Shown piece after piece: positions 15,254-23,778 of a stretch of DNA of 64,000 nt (position 1 is its first letter; the number at the start of each line of letters is the position of its first letter). The stretch comes from CAKZNE01 sp040222435. Its GTDB lineage: Bacteria > Bacteroidota > Bacteroidia > Flavobacteriales > Schleiferiaceae. The notes under the pieces are model-generated. The model searched no databases. It was given only the letters and a program-made list of their open reading frames with translations, and was not told the origin of the DNA. A program made the position numbers and the translations under genes. Location: assembly GCA_965212245.1 (NCBI GenBank), contig OZ243107.1:2294001-2358000 (forward strand), written 5' to 3'.

Positions 15254-15286
15254 CTAAGGCTATTCCTGATTCAGGAATAGCCTTAG
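15254..15286. repeat. 33-base near-perfect palindrome at the uvrB promoter
   Basis: The 16-base arm CTAAGGCTATTCCTGA is followed by one base and then its exact reverse complement. It fills the interval about 5 to 45 bases upstream of the presumed start of uvrB transcription. It could be an operator, or a hairpin ending the DUF349 transcript that stops 49 bases upstream, but the minus strand lacks a T tract after it. Confidence 0.7.
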
Positions 15287-15334
15287 TTATATTTTAATAA
15301 GCTCAGGTTATGAAAACCAAAGCCATAAGGTCAG

Positions 15335-17479
15335 TTATTCTTCTGAGCTGGTTTCCGAAGCTGCCTCGTCTTCCCGGATCTTACGGATCTCTACACTGAT
15401 CATTTTGATTTTATCATCCAGTGAAGTAATTATCTCGCGTTGCTGCGTTACTTTAGATTCAGCTTCTTTAATAAAAGGACTATTGGAATTCCTGGAACTG
15501 AAAAAGTTCAGGTTAGTTTCCAACTGATTTAGCTCTTTTTGAGCTTCGTCCCGTTTTTTACGGAGCTGATCTTTTTCCCGCATAAGGCTGCGGTCCCCAT
15601 CCTGATCCACCAGATTATTCATCTTATTTTCAAAACGGATGCGTTGTGATTCCTTACGGTCCATATCAATGGACTTGAATTGATTATCCAACAACGTATT
15701 GAAATCGGAGTCAATGCCCTGCTTGTTGCGGGGTACACGGCCTATGGCTTTCCATTCATTGATAAGATTTTTCAGGGTTTTTACTGATTCTTTTTGCGAA
15801 TCGCCCGGTTTAAAGCTTTGGAGTTTTTCCATAACGGCCTGCTTTGCCTCCAGGTTACCTTCAAATTCTTTATCCAGATCTTTATTGTGCTCAGTAAGCC
15901 GGTTAAAGAAATGATTACAGGCTCCGCGAAACTGTTTCCATATTTTATCAGATTCTGAACGGGGCACATGGCCTATGCGTTTCCATTGGGCTTGTATGCG
16001 TTTCATTTCCTGGGTAGTGGCCCGCCAGTCATCACTGTCTTTAATGTTCTCGGCAATTTCCAGTAGCGCACGTTTCTTATCCAGATTTTCGTGGTGTTCT
16101 TTTTTTAAATCCTTATAATACCCGTTCTTCTTGCGGTTAAAGTTGCGCAACACTTCACGGAACTGATCCCATATCACATCATTTTCAGGATGGTTTATAC
16201 GACCCAACTTCTGGAATTCCTGACGGATAACTTCAATATCTTTAATGGCTTTTTGCCAGCCTGAATGGCTGTCAATTTTATCAAACGGATATTCCTGAAG
16301 CTTCTGTACCAATTGCTTTTTCTGCTCAATGAGTTCTTCACGCTTTTCCTTCAGAGATTCAAAATACTCTTCCCTGCGATCATGTAATTTTTTAGTGGCT
16401 TCACTAAACCGTTCCCACATCGGTTCGCGATGTTCGCGTTCTACCGGACCGGTATTTTTCCATTGCTTGTGCAATTTTTGCAGTTCAGTAAAGGCCTGAC
16501 GAATATCTTCCTGTTGTGCCAGTTCTTCTACCTTGGCAATAAGCGTTTCTTTCTTTTCATGATTTTTCTTAAAGTCAAGATCGCGCAGTTCTTTATTGAT
16601 CTTTATGAATTCGTAAAAATTCTCAACATGATGGTGATAAGTGCGCCAGAGATCAGCAGATTCTCCACTGGGAACCGGACCGGTATTTCGCCATTCTTGT
16701 TGGATGGCATTGAATTCTTTAAAAGTATCTCCAATGGATTCGTCCTTGGTAACGATCTCTTTTATCTTCTCAATTAGTTCTTTCTTTACCTTCAGGTTGT
16801 TTTCCAGTTTTTCCTGGAGGTCGTTGTAATATTTTTTGCGTCTGTCTCGGTATTCAGAATAAATACCGCGGAAGGTGTTGCGTTGGGGTTGAATAAATTC
16901 GAAGTCAATCTCTACACCTCCGGCTTCCAGAAACTCGTGTAGTTTTTCACTACGCTCATCATTCAGCTGTTTTAAAAAACTTTTGCGGATCGAATCCATG
17001 TGATCCTTTATCCGCTGTATTGGTTCATTTTTCAACAGTTTTTCGGCTTCCGAAATCAGTTTGGCAGGATCATACTCTGCGTAATCGGGTAACTCCAATT
17101 CATGGTGGGCAAATTCATCATGCTCATCATCATCAGAATGTACTTCTTCGTCATGATCATCACCTTCCAACTCATCATCACTCATTTTTGAGATCTCTTC
17201 CTGCTTTTTTTTCTCGGCTTCGGCCGGCTCTATAGTTGCTTCAGTCTCTGCAACCTTCTCTTCCGGCAGGTTTGTTTCAGAAGCGACTGGCTCGGTTTCG
17301 GGTTTTGGTTCCGTCCGGGCCTCAGGGTTTTCCTGAGTTTCGGGTTCCTTTAACTCTGCCAGTTCTTCCTGGCGTTCCTGTTCAGCCTGGTCAGGTTTTT
17401 TAGAGGTTTCCGTAGAAGCCTTACCGGCATTTTCATTACTTCCTTCTGCCTGAGGCAGGTTATCTTGTATATCGGTCAT
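15335..17479 (-). CDS. DUF349-repeat protein
   Basis: A 714-residue protein of unknown molecular function. Residues 1-130 are disordered and rich in Glu, Pro and Thr, ending in an acidic block (DDEHDEF). The rest is helical and carries at least five DUF349 repeats, each marked by a W-x2-TG-like segment and a later W-x2-F: EWRNTGPVPSGESADLW, QWKNTGPVEREHREPMW, EFQKLGRINHPENDVIW, QWKRIGHVPRSESDKIW and EWKAIGRVPRNKQG. A coiled coil closes the protein (about 610-700). No signal peptide or membrane segment is seen. The start is 24 bases after the aroE stop on the same strand, so it belongs to that operon. Large DUF349 proteins are common in Bacteroidota; their role is not established. Confidence 0.9.
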   Translation of the reverse strand: MTDIQDNLPQAEGSNENAGKASTETSKKPDQAEQERQEELAELKEPETQENPEARTEPKPETEPVASETNLPEEKVAETEATIEPAEAEKKKQEEISKMSDDELEGDDHDEEVHSDDDEHDEFAHHELELPDYAEYDPAKLISEAEKLLKNEPIQRIKDHMDSIRKSFLKQLNDERSEKLHEFLEAGGVEIDFEFIQPQRNTFRGIYSEYRDRRKKYYNDLQEKLENNLKVKKELIEKIKEIVTKDESIGDTFKEFNAIQQEWRNTGPVPSGESADLWRTYHHHVENFYEFIKINKELRDLDFKKNHEKKETLIAKVEELAQQEDIRQAFTELQKLHKQWKNTGPVEREHREPMWERFSEATKKLHDRREEYFESLKEKREELIEQKKQLVQKLQEYPFDKIDSHSGWQKAIKDIEVIRQEFQKLGRINHPENDVIWDQFREVLRNFNRKKNGYYKDLKKEHHENLDKKRALLEIAENIKDSDDWRATTQEMKRIQAQWKRIGHVPRSESDKIWKQFRGACNHFFNRLTEHNKDLDKEFEGNLEAKQAVMEKLQSFKPGDSQKESVKTLKNLINEWKAIGRVPRNKQGIDSDFNTLLDNQFKSIDMDRKESQRIRFENKMNNLVDQDGDRSLMREKDQLRKKRDEAQKELNQLETNLNFFSSRNSNSPFIKEAESKVTQQREIITSLDDKIKMISVEIRKIREDEAASETSSEE

Positions 17480-17503
17480 GATCTATGAACTTGAACTACA
17501 AAT

Positions 17504-18229
17504 TTAAAATTCATTCCATATTTCCCACGCTTTTTCCGCTTGTAGTTCCAGCATTTCTCTGCCATTGCTGATACCACTGCCATTCTCAGCGGCTTTTTGC
17601 AAAAAAAGAGTTTGAGGCGGATTGTAGATGAGGTCATAGCATAAATGCCGTGGGGTCAATACATGCACATCCAGTGGGGGCATTTTTTGAACCTCTGGAA
17701 AAGTGCCTAGCGGAGTGGTGTTAATGATCAATAGATGATCCATCAGTAAACCGGCCGCTTCGTGGTAACTTACTTGATCAGCCGCAGGCTTCCGGCTTAC
17801 TTTTAATACGGTTATGCCCAGTTTTTCAAGCACATAGGTCACCGCTTTTGAGGCTCCTCCGGTCCCCAATACTAAAGCTTTGGTATGATGCGACTGAAGT
17901 AATGGCTTCAGGCTTTCTTCAAATCCATACACATCGGTATTATAACCCCGGCTTTCTCCATTTCGGATAACAATGGTATTTACAGCACCAATTTCGGATG
18001 CTTCGTCAGACACGGATGAGAGAAAAGGAATTATTTTCTCTTTGTAGGGAATGGTAACATTAAGCCCACCCAGGTCAGGGTACTGTTTCAGTAATTCCGG
18101 AAATACACTGATCTTTTCAAGCTCAAAATTGGAATAGGAGTGATTGGCTCCGATGGCTTTGAACTTACTGGTAAAGTAATCTTTGGAAAATGAGTGTTGC
18201 AATGATCTTCCGATCAGGCCAAACCGCAT
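17504..18229 (-). CDS. aroE: Shikimate dehydrogenase
   Basis: AroE, 241 residues, reduces 3-dehydroshikimate to shikimate with NADPH in the chorismate pathway. The substrate domain shows GRSLQHSFSKDYF at 7-19 and GLNVTIPYKEKI near 54-65 with the catalytic Lys. GAVNTI and NTDVYGFEESL follow, then the NADPH-binding loop VLGTGGASKAV near 120-130, and NGREMLELQAEKAW near the C terminus. It is somewhat shorter than the E. coli enzyme (about 272 residues), which I understand to be usual in this phylum. It lies between the DUF368 gene (36-base gap) and the DUF349 gene (24-base gap) on the same strand. Function is secure; the operon grouping does not point to a shared pathway. Confidence 0.96.
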   Translation of the reverse strand: MRFGLIGRSLQHSFSKDYFTSKFKAIGANHSYSNFELEKISVFPELLKQYPDLGGLNVTIPYKEKIIPFLSSVSDEASEIGAVNTIVIRNGESRGYNTDVYGFEESLKPLLQSHHTKALVLGTGGASKAVTYVLEKLGITVLKVSRKPAADQVSYHEAAGLLMDHLLIINTTPLGTFPEVQKMPPLDVHVLTPRHLCYDLIYNPPQTLFLQKAAENGSGISNGREMLELQAEKAWEIWNEF

Positions 18230-18265
18230 GAAATTGAATTTTTCTTAAAGGTAAACTGAAATGTG

Positions 18266-19249
18266 TTAAGCCGACTTTTTACCCATTGCAAAAAGGCCTA
18301 AAACCAAAACAAGCCCACCAGCCATACAACCCATAACGGCAGCCAGTTGCGGATCGGTACCGTACAGGAAATTACTTTCCAGCTGACCAAAGGTGGAGGG
18401 AAGTACGCTTTTGGTAAAAGCCACGGATTCCTCACCATGTGAATTAAGTCGGGTACTTAGTACCTGTTGCCAGGGCCACACTTTGTTAAGTGAACCAATC
18501 ATTAAACCGGTTAGAAAGGCCAATGTAATATTCTTGTAATGTTTGAACGCCCAGGTAAGAACCCTTGAAAAACTGAGCAAGCCGGTAAGGCAACCGGCTG
18601 CAAACACACCAATTACCACCAGGCCCGACAGGTCACCGGAGAGAATGTCTTTAACCTTAGGGATAATATAAGTGTACATACCCAACAGAAGCAAAATAAA
18701 GCTTCCTGAAAGTCCGGGAAGCAGAAGGGCTGAGATGGCCACTGCCCCACAAATAAAAACAAACCACAATGCTGTATTAGGTGAACTGGGTACGGCAATG
18801 GTTACATAATACACCAATACCGCTCCTGCTATAAGAGCCATAACCGGAATTGCACTCCAGCTTTTAATGTCCCTGCCTACTACATATACCGAGGCGAGGA
18901 TAAGCCCAAAGAAAAAGGCCCAGATCAAAAGCGGATGATGCTCCAGCAGCCAGGTTATGGCAAACACACCTATACCAATACCAAGCGCCATCCCACCGAT
19001 GAGGAATAGGAGAAAATTCCCGTCAATTTTTTCCCAGGCTTGTTTGATCTTACCGCTAAAAAGTAACTTGATAAACTCGGTGTCTACTGACTTTATAGCA
19101 AAGATCAATCGTTCGTAAATACCGGTTATAAATGCTATGGTACCACCTGAAACACCGGGTACTACTTCGGCCATTCCCATGGCCATTCCTTTAAAAACAA
19201 GTGAAAGTTGAGACATCTGTTGCGGTAAATTTTCCGCAAAGGAAACCAA
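18266..19249 (-). CDS. DUF368 integral membrane protein
   Basis: A 327-residue polytopic membrane protein of the DUF368 family. The family signature MGMAEVVPGVSGGTIAFITGIYERLI lies at about residues 22-47 (only part is quoted as a motif: VVPGVSGGT). Around eight or nine transmembrane helices follow, and a second glycine-rich ALLLPGLSGSFILLLLG segment near 172-188 resembles an inverted repeat of the first, as in transporters with two-fold symmetry. Members of this family have been linked experimentally to undecaprenyl-phosphate recycling in some bacteria (the PopT type), which would fit a role in envelope building; I have not shown that for this protein. It follows the TPR gene by nine bases and precedes aroE by 36, so it is in the same operon. 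Confidence 0.9.
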   Translation of the reverse strand: MVSFAENLPQQMSQLSLVFKGMAMGMAEVVPGVSGGTIAFITGIYERLIFAIKSVDTEFIKLLFSGKIKQAWEKIDGNFLLFLIGGMALGIGIGVFAITWLLEHHPLLIWAFFFGLILASVYVVGRDIKSWSAIPVMALIAGAVLVYYVTIAVPSSPNTALWFVFICGAVAISALLLPGLSGSFILLLLGMYTYIIPKVKDILSGDLSGLVVIGVFAAGCLTGLLSFSRVLTWAFKHYKNITLAFLTGLMIGSLNKVWPWQQVLSTRLNSHGEESVAFTKSVLPSTFGQLESNFLYGTDPQLAAVMGCMAGGLVLVLGLFAMGKKSA

Positions 19250-19258
19250 AATTTACTT

Positions 19259-20659
19259 TTAGACCTTGCCGAATTTGGTTAGCATATTACGGATAGCCGC
19301 GTTTTGACGGAGCTTTGGAAATAATTCGAAGAAAAACATTCTGCGGTCCGGGTCAATATGAAGTGCCTTTTCAAAATAAATATTGGCCTCATCACTCTCC
19401 TGCAAAGTGTAAAGATATCCGCTAAGGCGGTACTGCATATCTGCAGAGTCAGGGTTTAGTTGTACGCCTTTGTAAAGAATATCCATCCCTTCCTCAAATT
19501 CACAAAGGTCAAAGAGAAGTTCTGCATAATCAATAAAAACATCGGGATCCATGTAACCATCCTCAATCAACTTCTTATAGATCACTTCAGCTTCATTCAG
19601 CAGGCCGGAACGTTTATGGATCTCGGCACTGGTGAATAGGTAATCCCAGTTATCCGGATCAAGCTCAATGGCTTTTTTTATATTGAAAATAGCTTCCTGC
19701 TTTTCTTTTCGCTCATCGTTAAGAAGTGCTAACTCATAAAAAGCTTCATCCAGATCCTCATCTTCATGGATGGCCTTGGTGAGATATGATTTAGCCTTTA
19801 GCGGTTTATGCATTTTAAGATAGCACAAGGCAATTTTATAATAGGAAAATCCCGTAGGTCCGTCAAACTCAAAACTGGCTTTGTAGGTATCCGCAGCTTC
19901 CTGATAGCGGAAGGTACGTTCCAGCATGCGTGCTTTTTCGTAATAAGCCGCCATAAAAGTTTCATCAATCAGCAAGGCAAAATCAACCGCGCGGATAGCA
20001 TGGTCAAACTCCTTATTCTTGGCGTGAAGAATCCCCAGGTGATACCATCCTATTTCGGAATACGGTTCACGATCAATAAAACGGTTGAAGTAGGTGATTC
20101 CATCACTGGTTTTCTCCAGAAGATCAAAGCACAAGGCAATATTGTAAATGGCAATTTCGTCATTGGGGTTTTCTTCCAGCGTAAGTTTGAGGTACTTACA
20201 AGATAATTCGTAATTGCCCAACATCTGGTACTCTATGGCAATAAGTGGCCATACATCCTCAGGAAAATCAGCACGTTTTAAAGCATCCTTAAAGAATTGA
20301 ATGGCTTTTTTATGTTGACCCTGTTTACTTTGTACAGCAGCACGTGCCATAAAAAGGTCAAAACTTCCCGGGCTTAAAGATTCCAGCTTTTGTAATTCGT
20401 TTTCAGCCTCCTCCAGTTGATCCGTGGCAGTAAAATACTGCGCTTTTTTAACTAGGAAAGAAGCGCAGTAGGGGTGTTGATTTTCTGCAAACTCCACTAC
20501 TCTGATCGCCTTGTTCAGTTTGCCGCTGTCGTAATAATAATCAGAAAGTGCTTCAAACTCCTGAACGTCAAAGAAAAACTCGGTATTATCCCGTAGCATC
20601 TCCTCAAAACGATTCACTATAGGAGTGAGATCTATTGCTTCTTCATCTTCTTCAAACAT
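19259..20659 (-). CDS. TPR-repeat protein, cytoplasmic
   Basis: A 466-residue protein made almost wholly of tetratricopeptide repeats, with no signal peptide or membrane helix. The first 40 residues are acidic (MFEEDEEAIDL). About eleven TPR-like helix pairs follow, with recognisable units such as IGWYHLGILHAKNKEFDHAI and PTGFSYYKIALCYLKMHKPL. Repeats of this kind bind other proteins; the partner is unknown. The ATG follows a minus-strand promoter element by about 45 bases, and the DUF368 gene begins nine bases after its stop, so it heads the TPR-DUF368-aroE-DUF349 operon. The protein resembles conserved TPR proteins in related genomes. Confidence 0.9.
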   Translation of the reverse strand: MFEEDEEAIDLTPIVNRFEEMLRDNTEFFFDVQEFEALSDYYYDSGKLNKAIRVVEFAENQHPYCASFLVKKAQYFTATDQLEEAENELQKLESLSPGSFDLFMARAAVQSKQGQHKKAIQFFKDALKRADFPEDVWPLIAIEYQMLGNYELSCKYLKLTLEENPNDEIAIYNIALCFDLLEKTSDGITYFNRFIDREPYSEIGWYHLGILHAKNKEFDHAIRAVDFALLIDETFMAAYYEKARMLERTFRYQEAADTYKASFEFDGPTGFSYYKIALCYLKMHKPLKAKSYLTKAIHEDEDLDEAFYELALLNDERKEKQEAIFNIKKAIELDPDNWDYLFTSAEIHKRSGLLNEAEVIYKKLIEDGYMDPDVFIDYAELLFDLCEFEEGMDILYKGVQLNPDSADMQYRLSGYLYTLQESDEANIYFEKALHIDPDRRMFFFELFPKLRQNAAIRNMLTKFGKV

Positions 20660-20703
20660 AGTTGAGGGCTTTGATACACTTAAAATTATCTAAAATAGGA
20701 GGG

Positions 20704-20711
20704 CAAAAGTA
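20704..20711 (-). promoter_or_regulatory. Putative -7 element of the TPR operon
   Basis: TACTTTTG on the minus strand matches TAnnTTTG and is 45 bases before the TPR gene. A divergent plus-strand element at 20793 serves the opposite operon. Confidence 0.45.
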
Positions 20712-20792
20712 AGGCCAGTTTTGCCGTTTTACACAAAATAATGAACAGCGGAAAGTTTTAGAGTGGCAAAAGCAGTAAGGCTGTGGGATTAT

Positions 20793-20800
20793 TATCTTTG
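20793..20800 (+). promoter_or_regulatory. Putative -7 element of the phosphohexomutase operon
   Basis: TATCTTTG matches TAnnTTTG and is followed by C. It lies 26 bases before the ATG at 20827, so the leader would be about 20 bases. Confidence 0.5.
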
Positions 20801-20826
20801 CATTCCTTAATTTTAAAAACAACTTC

Positions 20827-22218
20827 ATGACTTTAATAAAGTCCATTTCAGGCATTCGTGGTACCATCGGGGGAAATACTGGTGACAACTTAACACCTCT
20901 TGATGCCGTAAAATTTGCTGCGGCCTATGGGCAGTGGTTGCAAACTGCAAATTCTGGCGAACGCCTTAAGGTGGTTATAGGCAGGGATGCAAGACCCAGT
21001 GGAGCCATGATCCAGGCGTTGGTTCAAAACACATTGATTGGCTTGGGAATTGACGTGATAGACCTTGGTCTTTCTACCACACCAACTGTCGAAATGGCGG
21101 TGGTTTTTGAAAAAGCACATGGAGGAATCATTTTGACAGCTTCCCATAACCCGGTACAGTGGAATGCTCTTAAGCTTTTGAATGGCAGAGGAGAGTTTTT
21201 GAGTGGAGATGATGGAAAAAACATTCTGGCGATTGCCGAGGCAGATGAATATGATTTTGTAGAAGTTGATAAACTGGGCACAGTAACTCCAATGCAAGGT
21301 ATGATCGAAAAGCATATTGATGCTATTCTTGATTTACCTTATATAGATGTGGAAGCCATTCGTAAGGCAAACCTGAAAGTAGCAGTTGATGCGGTAAACT
21401 CTACTGGAGGACTGGCTATTCCTATACTACTGGACAGGCTTGGCGTACAGCAAAAAGTGTTGCTTTACTGTGAACCCAACGGTCTCTTTCCCCATAACCC
21501 GGAACCCTTAAAGGAGCATCTGGGTGATATTATGAAAAAGGTGAAGGAAGAAAATTGTGATCTTGGGGTTGTAGTAGACCCGGATGTGGATCGTCTGGCT
21601 ATGATCTCTGAAAACGGAGAAATGTTTGGAGAAGAATATACTTTGGTAGCTTGTGCAGATTACTTGCTGGGTAAGCTGGAAGGACCGGTGGTTAGTAACC
21701 TGTCCAGCAGTCGTGCGCTGCGTGATCTGGCACAATCTAAAGGATATGAGTACTTTGCCAGCGCGGTAGGAGAGGTAAATGTAGTGACCACCATGAAAGA
21801 GAAAGGAGCAGTATTAGGTGGTGAAGGAAACGGAGGGGTTATTCTTCCGGATCTTCATTACGGACGCGATTCATTAGTGGGCATTGCCCTCGTATTATCT
21901 CATCTGGCCAGCAGTGGCAAAAAAATGAGTGAGCTTCGCGCTTCATACCCGGAGTATTATATGGCAAAAAATAAAATCCAGCTGGAAGCAGGTATGGATG
22001 TGGACGGGCTATTAGATCAGGTTCATGAAAAGTACAGCTCTGAGAATATCAGCACTATAGACGGTGTGAAAATAGACTTTGCTGAAGAGTGGGTACATTT
22101 ACGTAAGTCCAATACGGAACCCATAGTAAGGGTATATACCGAAGCCTCCAGCCAGGAAAGAGCTACTGAGCTGGGCGAAAAATTTGTGAAAGAGATGCAG
22201 CTTATGGCCCTAGCCTGA
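20827..22218 (+). CDS. glmM: Phosphoglucosamine mutase-like phosphohexomutase
   Basis: A 463-residue alpha-D-phosphohexomutase. The family interconverts sugar 6- and 1-phosphates; the GlmM branch makes glucosamine-1-phosphate for peptidoglycan and lipopolysaccharide. The N-terminal GISGIRGTIGG is followed by the phosphoserine loop TASHNPVQWNALKL near 99-112, the metal-binding loop DPDVDRLAM near 248-256, the sugar-binding GGEGNGGVILPD near 336-347, and the phosphate-binding RKSNTEPIVRVYTEA near 426-440. All catalytic elements are intact. Related Bacteroidota proteins are labelled phosphoglucosamine mutase, but phosphomannomutase specificity cannot be excluded. It starts a plus-strand operon with two class V PLP enzymes; the gap to the next gene is 28 bases. 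Confidence 0.88.
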   Translation: MTLIKSISGIRGTIGGNTGDNLTPLDAVKFAAAYGQWLQTANSGERLKVVIGRDARPSGAMIQALVQNTLIGLGIDVIDLGLSTTPTVEMAVVFEKAHGGIILTASHNPVQWNALKLLNGRGEFLSGDDGKNILAIAEADEYDFVEVDKLGTVTPMQGMIEKHIDAILDLPYIDVEAIRKANLKVAVDAVNSTGGLAIPILLDRLGVQQKVLLYCEPNGLFPHNPEPLKEHLGDIMKKVKEENCDLGVVVDPDVDRLAMISENGEMFGEEYTLVACADYLLGKLEGPVVSNLSSSRALRDLAQSKGYEYFASAVGEVNVVTTMKEKGAVLGGEGNGGVILPDLHYGRDSLVGIALVLSHLASSGKKMSELRASYPEYYMAKNKIQLEAGMDVDGLLDQVHEKYSSENISTIDGVKIDFAEEWVHLRKSNTEPIVRVYTEASSQERATELGEKFVKEMQLMALA

Positions 22219-22246
22219 AAAAAATATAAACATCAAGTTTAGTAAT

Positions 22247-23749
22247 ATGGAAGTTATAGATCGCCCAAAATCAACCTTAGGAACTGAACTGGAAAGGTAT
22301 TTTGACCGTTTCCGCCAGAATATTGTTGGTGTTGATCAATCTTTTATTGGTCCTTACGGAGAAAAGAAGATCATTTATGCGGATTGGATAGCTTCAGGCC
22401 GGCTTTACGGCCCCATAGAACAAAAAATGTTGCAAGAGGTAGGTATTTATGTGGCCAATACCCATACTGAAACCTCCTTTACAGGCACGGTAATGACCCA
22501 TGCTTATGATGAAGCCCGCCAAATCATCAAGAAGCATGTGAACGCTGCATCCGATGATGTTTTGATCCCTACCGGAACTGGTATGACCGGGGCAATTTTA
22601 AAATTCCAGCGTATACTGGGTCTTAAAGTGCCGGAGCAGGTGCGTAACCGTCTGACCATTAGTGAACAGGAAAAGCCGGTGATCTTTACCACACATATGG
22701 AGCATCACTCTAATCATACTTCATGGTTGGAAACTTTAGCTGAGGTTGTAATGGTGAACTCTGATAATCGGGGTTTGGTTGATCTCGAACACCTGGAGCA
22801 GTTGAATAAGGAGTATGCTGACCGTCCGATGAAAATAGCTTCAGTAACAGGGTGCAGTAACGTAACCGGTATTGAAACAGACTATCACGGCATTGCTAAA
22901 GTGATGCATCGCCATAACGGACTGTGTTTTGTGGATTTTGCCTGTAGTGCACCCTATGTATCTATTGATATGCATCCTGAAGAAGAAGGAGCACATCTGG
23001 ACGCTGTTTTCTTTTCACCTCATAAATTCCTGGGAGGTCCCGGAACACCGGGTATTTTAATATTCAGTTCTAAACTGTATACCAATACCGTACCTGATCA
23101 CCCCGGTGGGGGCACGGTAAGCTGGACAAACCCCTGGGGCGGACACCGCTACTTTGACGATATCGAAGTTCGGGAAGATGGTGGAACACCCGGTTTTCTG
23201 CAAACTATAAAAGCTGCTATGTCCATTCGTCTAAAGGAAGAAATGCAGGTGGAGAAGATCCATCGCAGGGAAGAAGAATTGGTAAGCTACATTTTTGAAC
23301 GCTTTGCGCGTATTCCCGGTGTACATGTACTTGCGGATAATATTAAAATACGCTTGGGTGCTATCTCATTTTACATTGAAGATCTGCATTATAACCTTTG
23401 CGTAAAGCTACTGAATGATCGTTACGGGGTGCAGGTAAGAGGCGGGTGCAGCTGCGCAGGAACGTATGGCCATTATCTCTTAAACGTAGATCCTGACTAC
23501 AGCAAGCAGATCACGGACCTTATTGATACCGGAGATCTCTCACATAAACCGGGCTGGATAAGGCTGTCCGTTCATCCTACCATGACCAATGAAGAGGCGG
23601 TAACGGTTTGCGATGCTATTGAAGACATTGCAAAGAATTATCGTGAAATGTCAGATGATTACCAGTATGATCCCAAATGTAATGAGTTCTTTCACAAGAC
23701 GTTCAGGCAGGATGATGCCGTTCTGATCGGTAATATGTTCAAGCTTTGA
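22247..23749 (+). CDS. Class V PLP-dependent enzyme, large cysteine-desulfurase-like
   Basis: A 500-residue pyridoxal-phosphate enzyme of aminotransferase class V. The PLP phosphate loop PTGTGMTGAI lies near 107-116, the Asp/His neighbourhood is at DFACSAPYVSIDMHP, and the PLP-binding Lys is in FFSPHKFLGGPG near 255-266. A loop with GGCSCAGTYGHYLL near 399-412 carries cysteines in the position of the cysteine-desulfurase catalytic Cys. It is about 120 residues longer than IscS/SufS, with extra sequence at both ends (DYQYDPKCNEFFHKTF at the C terminus). I consider desulfurase or related sulfur chemistry likely but not shown. The next gene, 29 bases on, is a normal-sized desulfurase-like protein, so two different class V enzymes are cotranscribed. 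No SufB, SufC, SufD or scaffold gene is nearby. Confidence 0.85.
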   Translation: MEVIDRPKSTLGTELERYFDRFRQNIVGVDQSFIGPYGEKKIIYADWIASGRLYGPIEQKMLQEVGIYVANTHTETSFTGTVMTHAYDEARQIIKKHVNAASDDVLIPTGTGMTGAILKFQRILGLKVPEQVRNRLTISEQEKPVIFTTHMEHHSNHTSWLETLAEVVMVNSDNRGLVDLEHLEQLNKEYADRPMKIASVTGCSNVTGIETDYHGIAKVMHRHNGLCFVDFACSAPYVSIDMHPEEEGAHLDAVFFSPHKFLGGPGTPGILIFSSKLYTNTVPDHPGGGTVSWTNPWGGHRYFDDIEVREDGGTPGFLQTIKAAMSIRLKEEMQVEKIHRREEELVSYIFERFARIPGVHVLADNIKIRLGAISFYIEDLHYNLCVKLLNDRYGVQVRGGCSCAGTYGHYLLNVDPDYSKQITDLIDTGDLSHKPGWIRLSVHPTMTNEEAVTVCDAIEDIAKNYREMSDDYQYDPKCNEFFHKTFRQDDAVLIGNMFKL

Positions 23750-23778
23750 GGCAGAGCCAGGTCTTTAAAAAATAAAAT

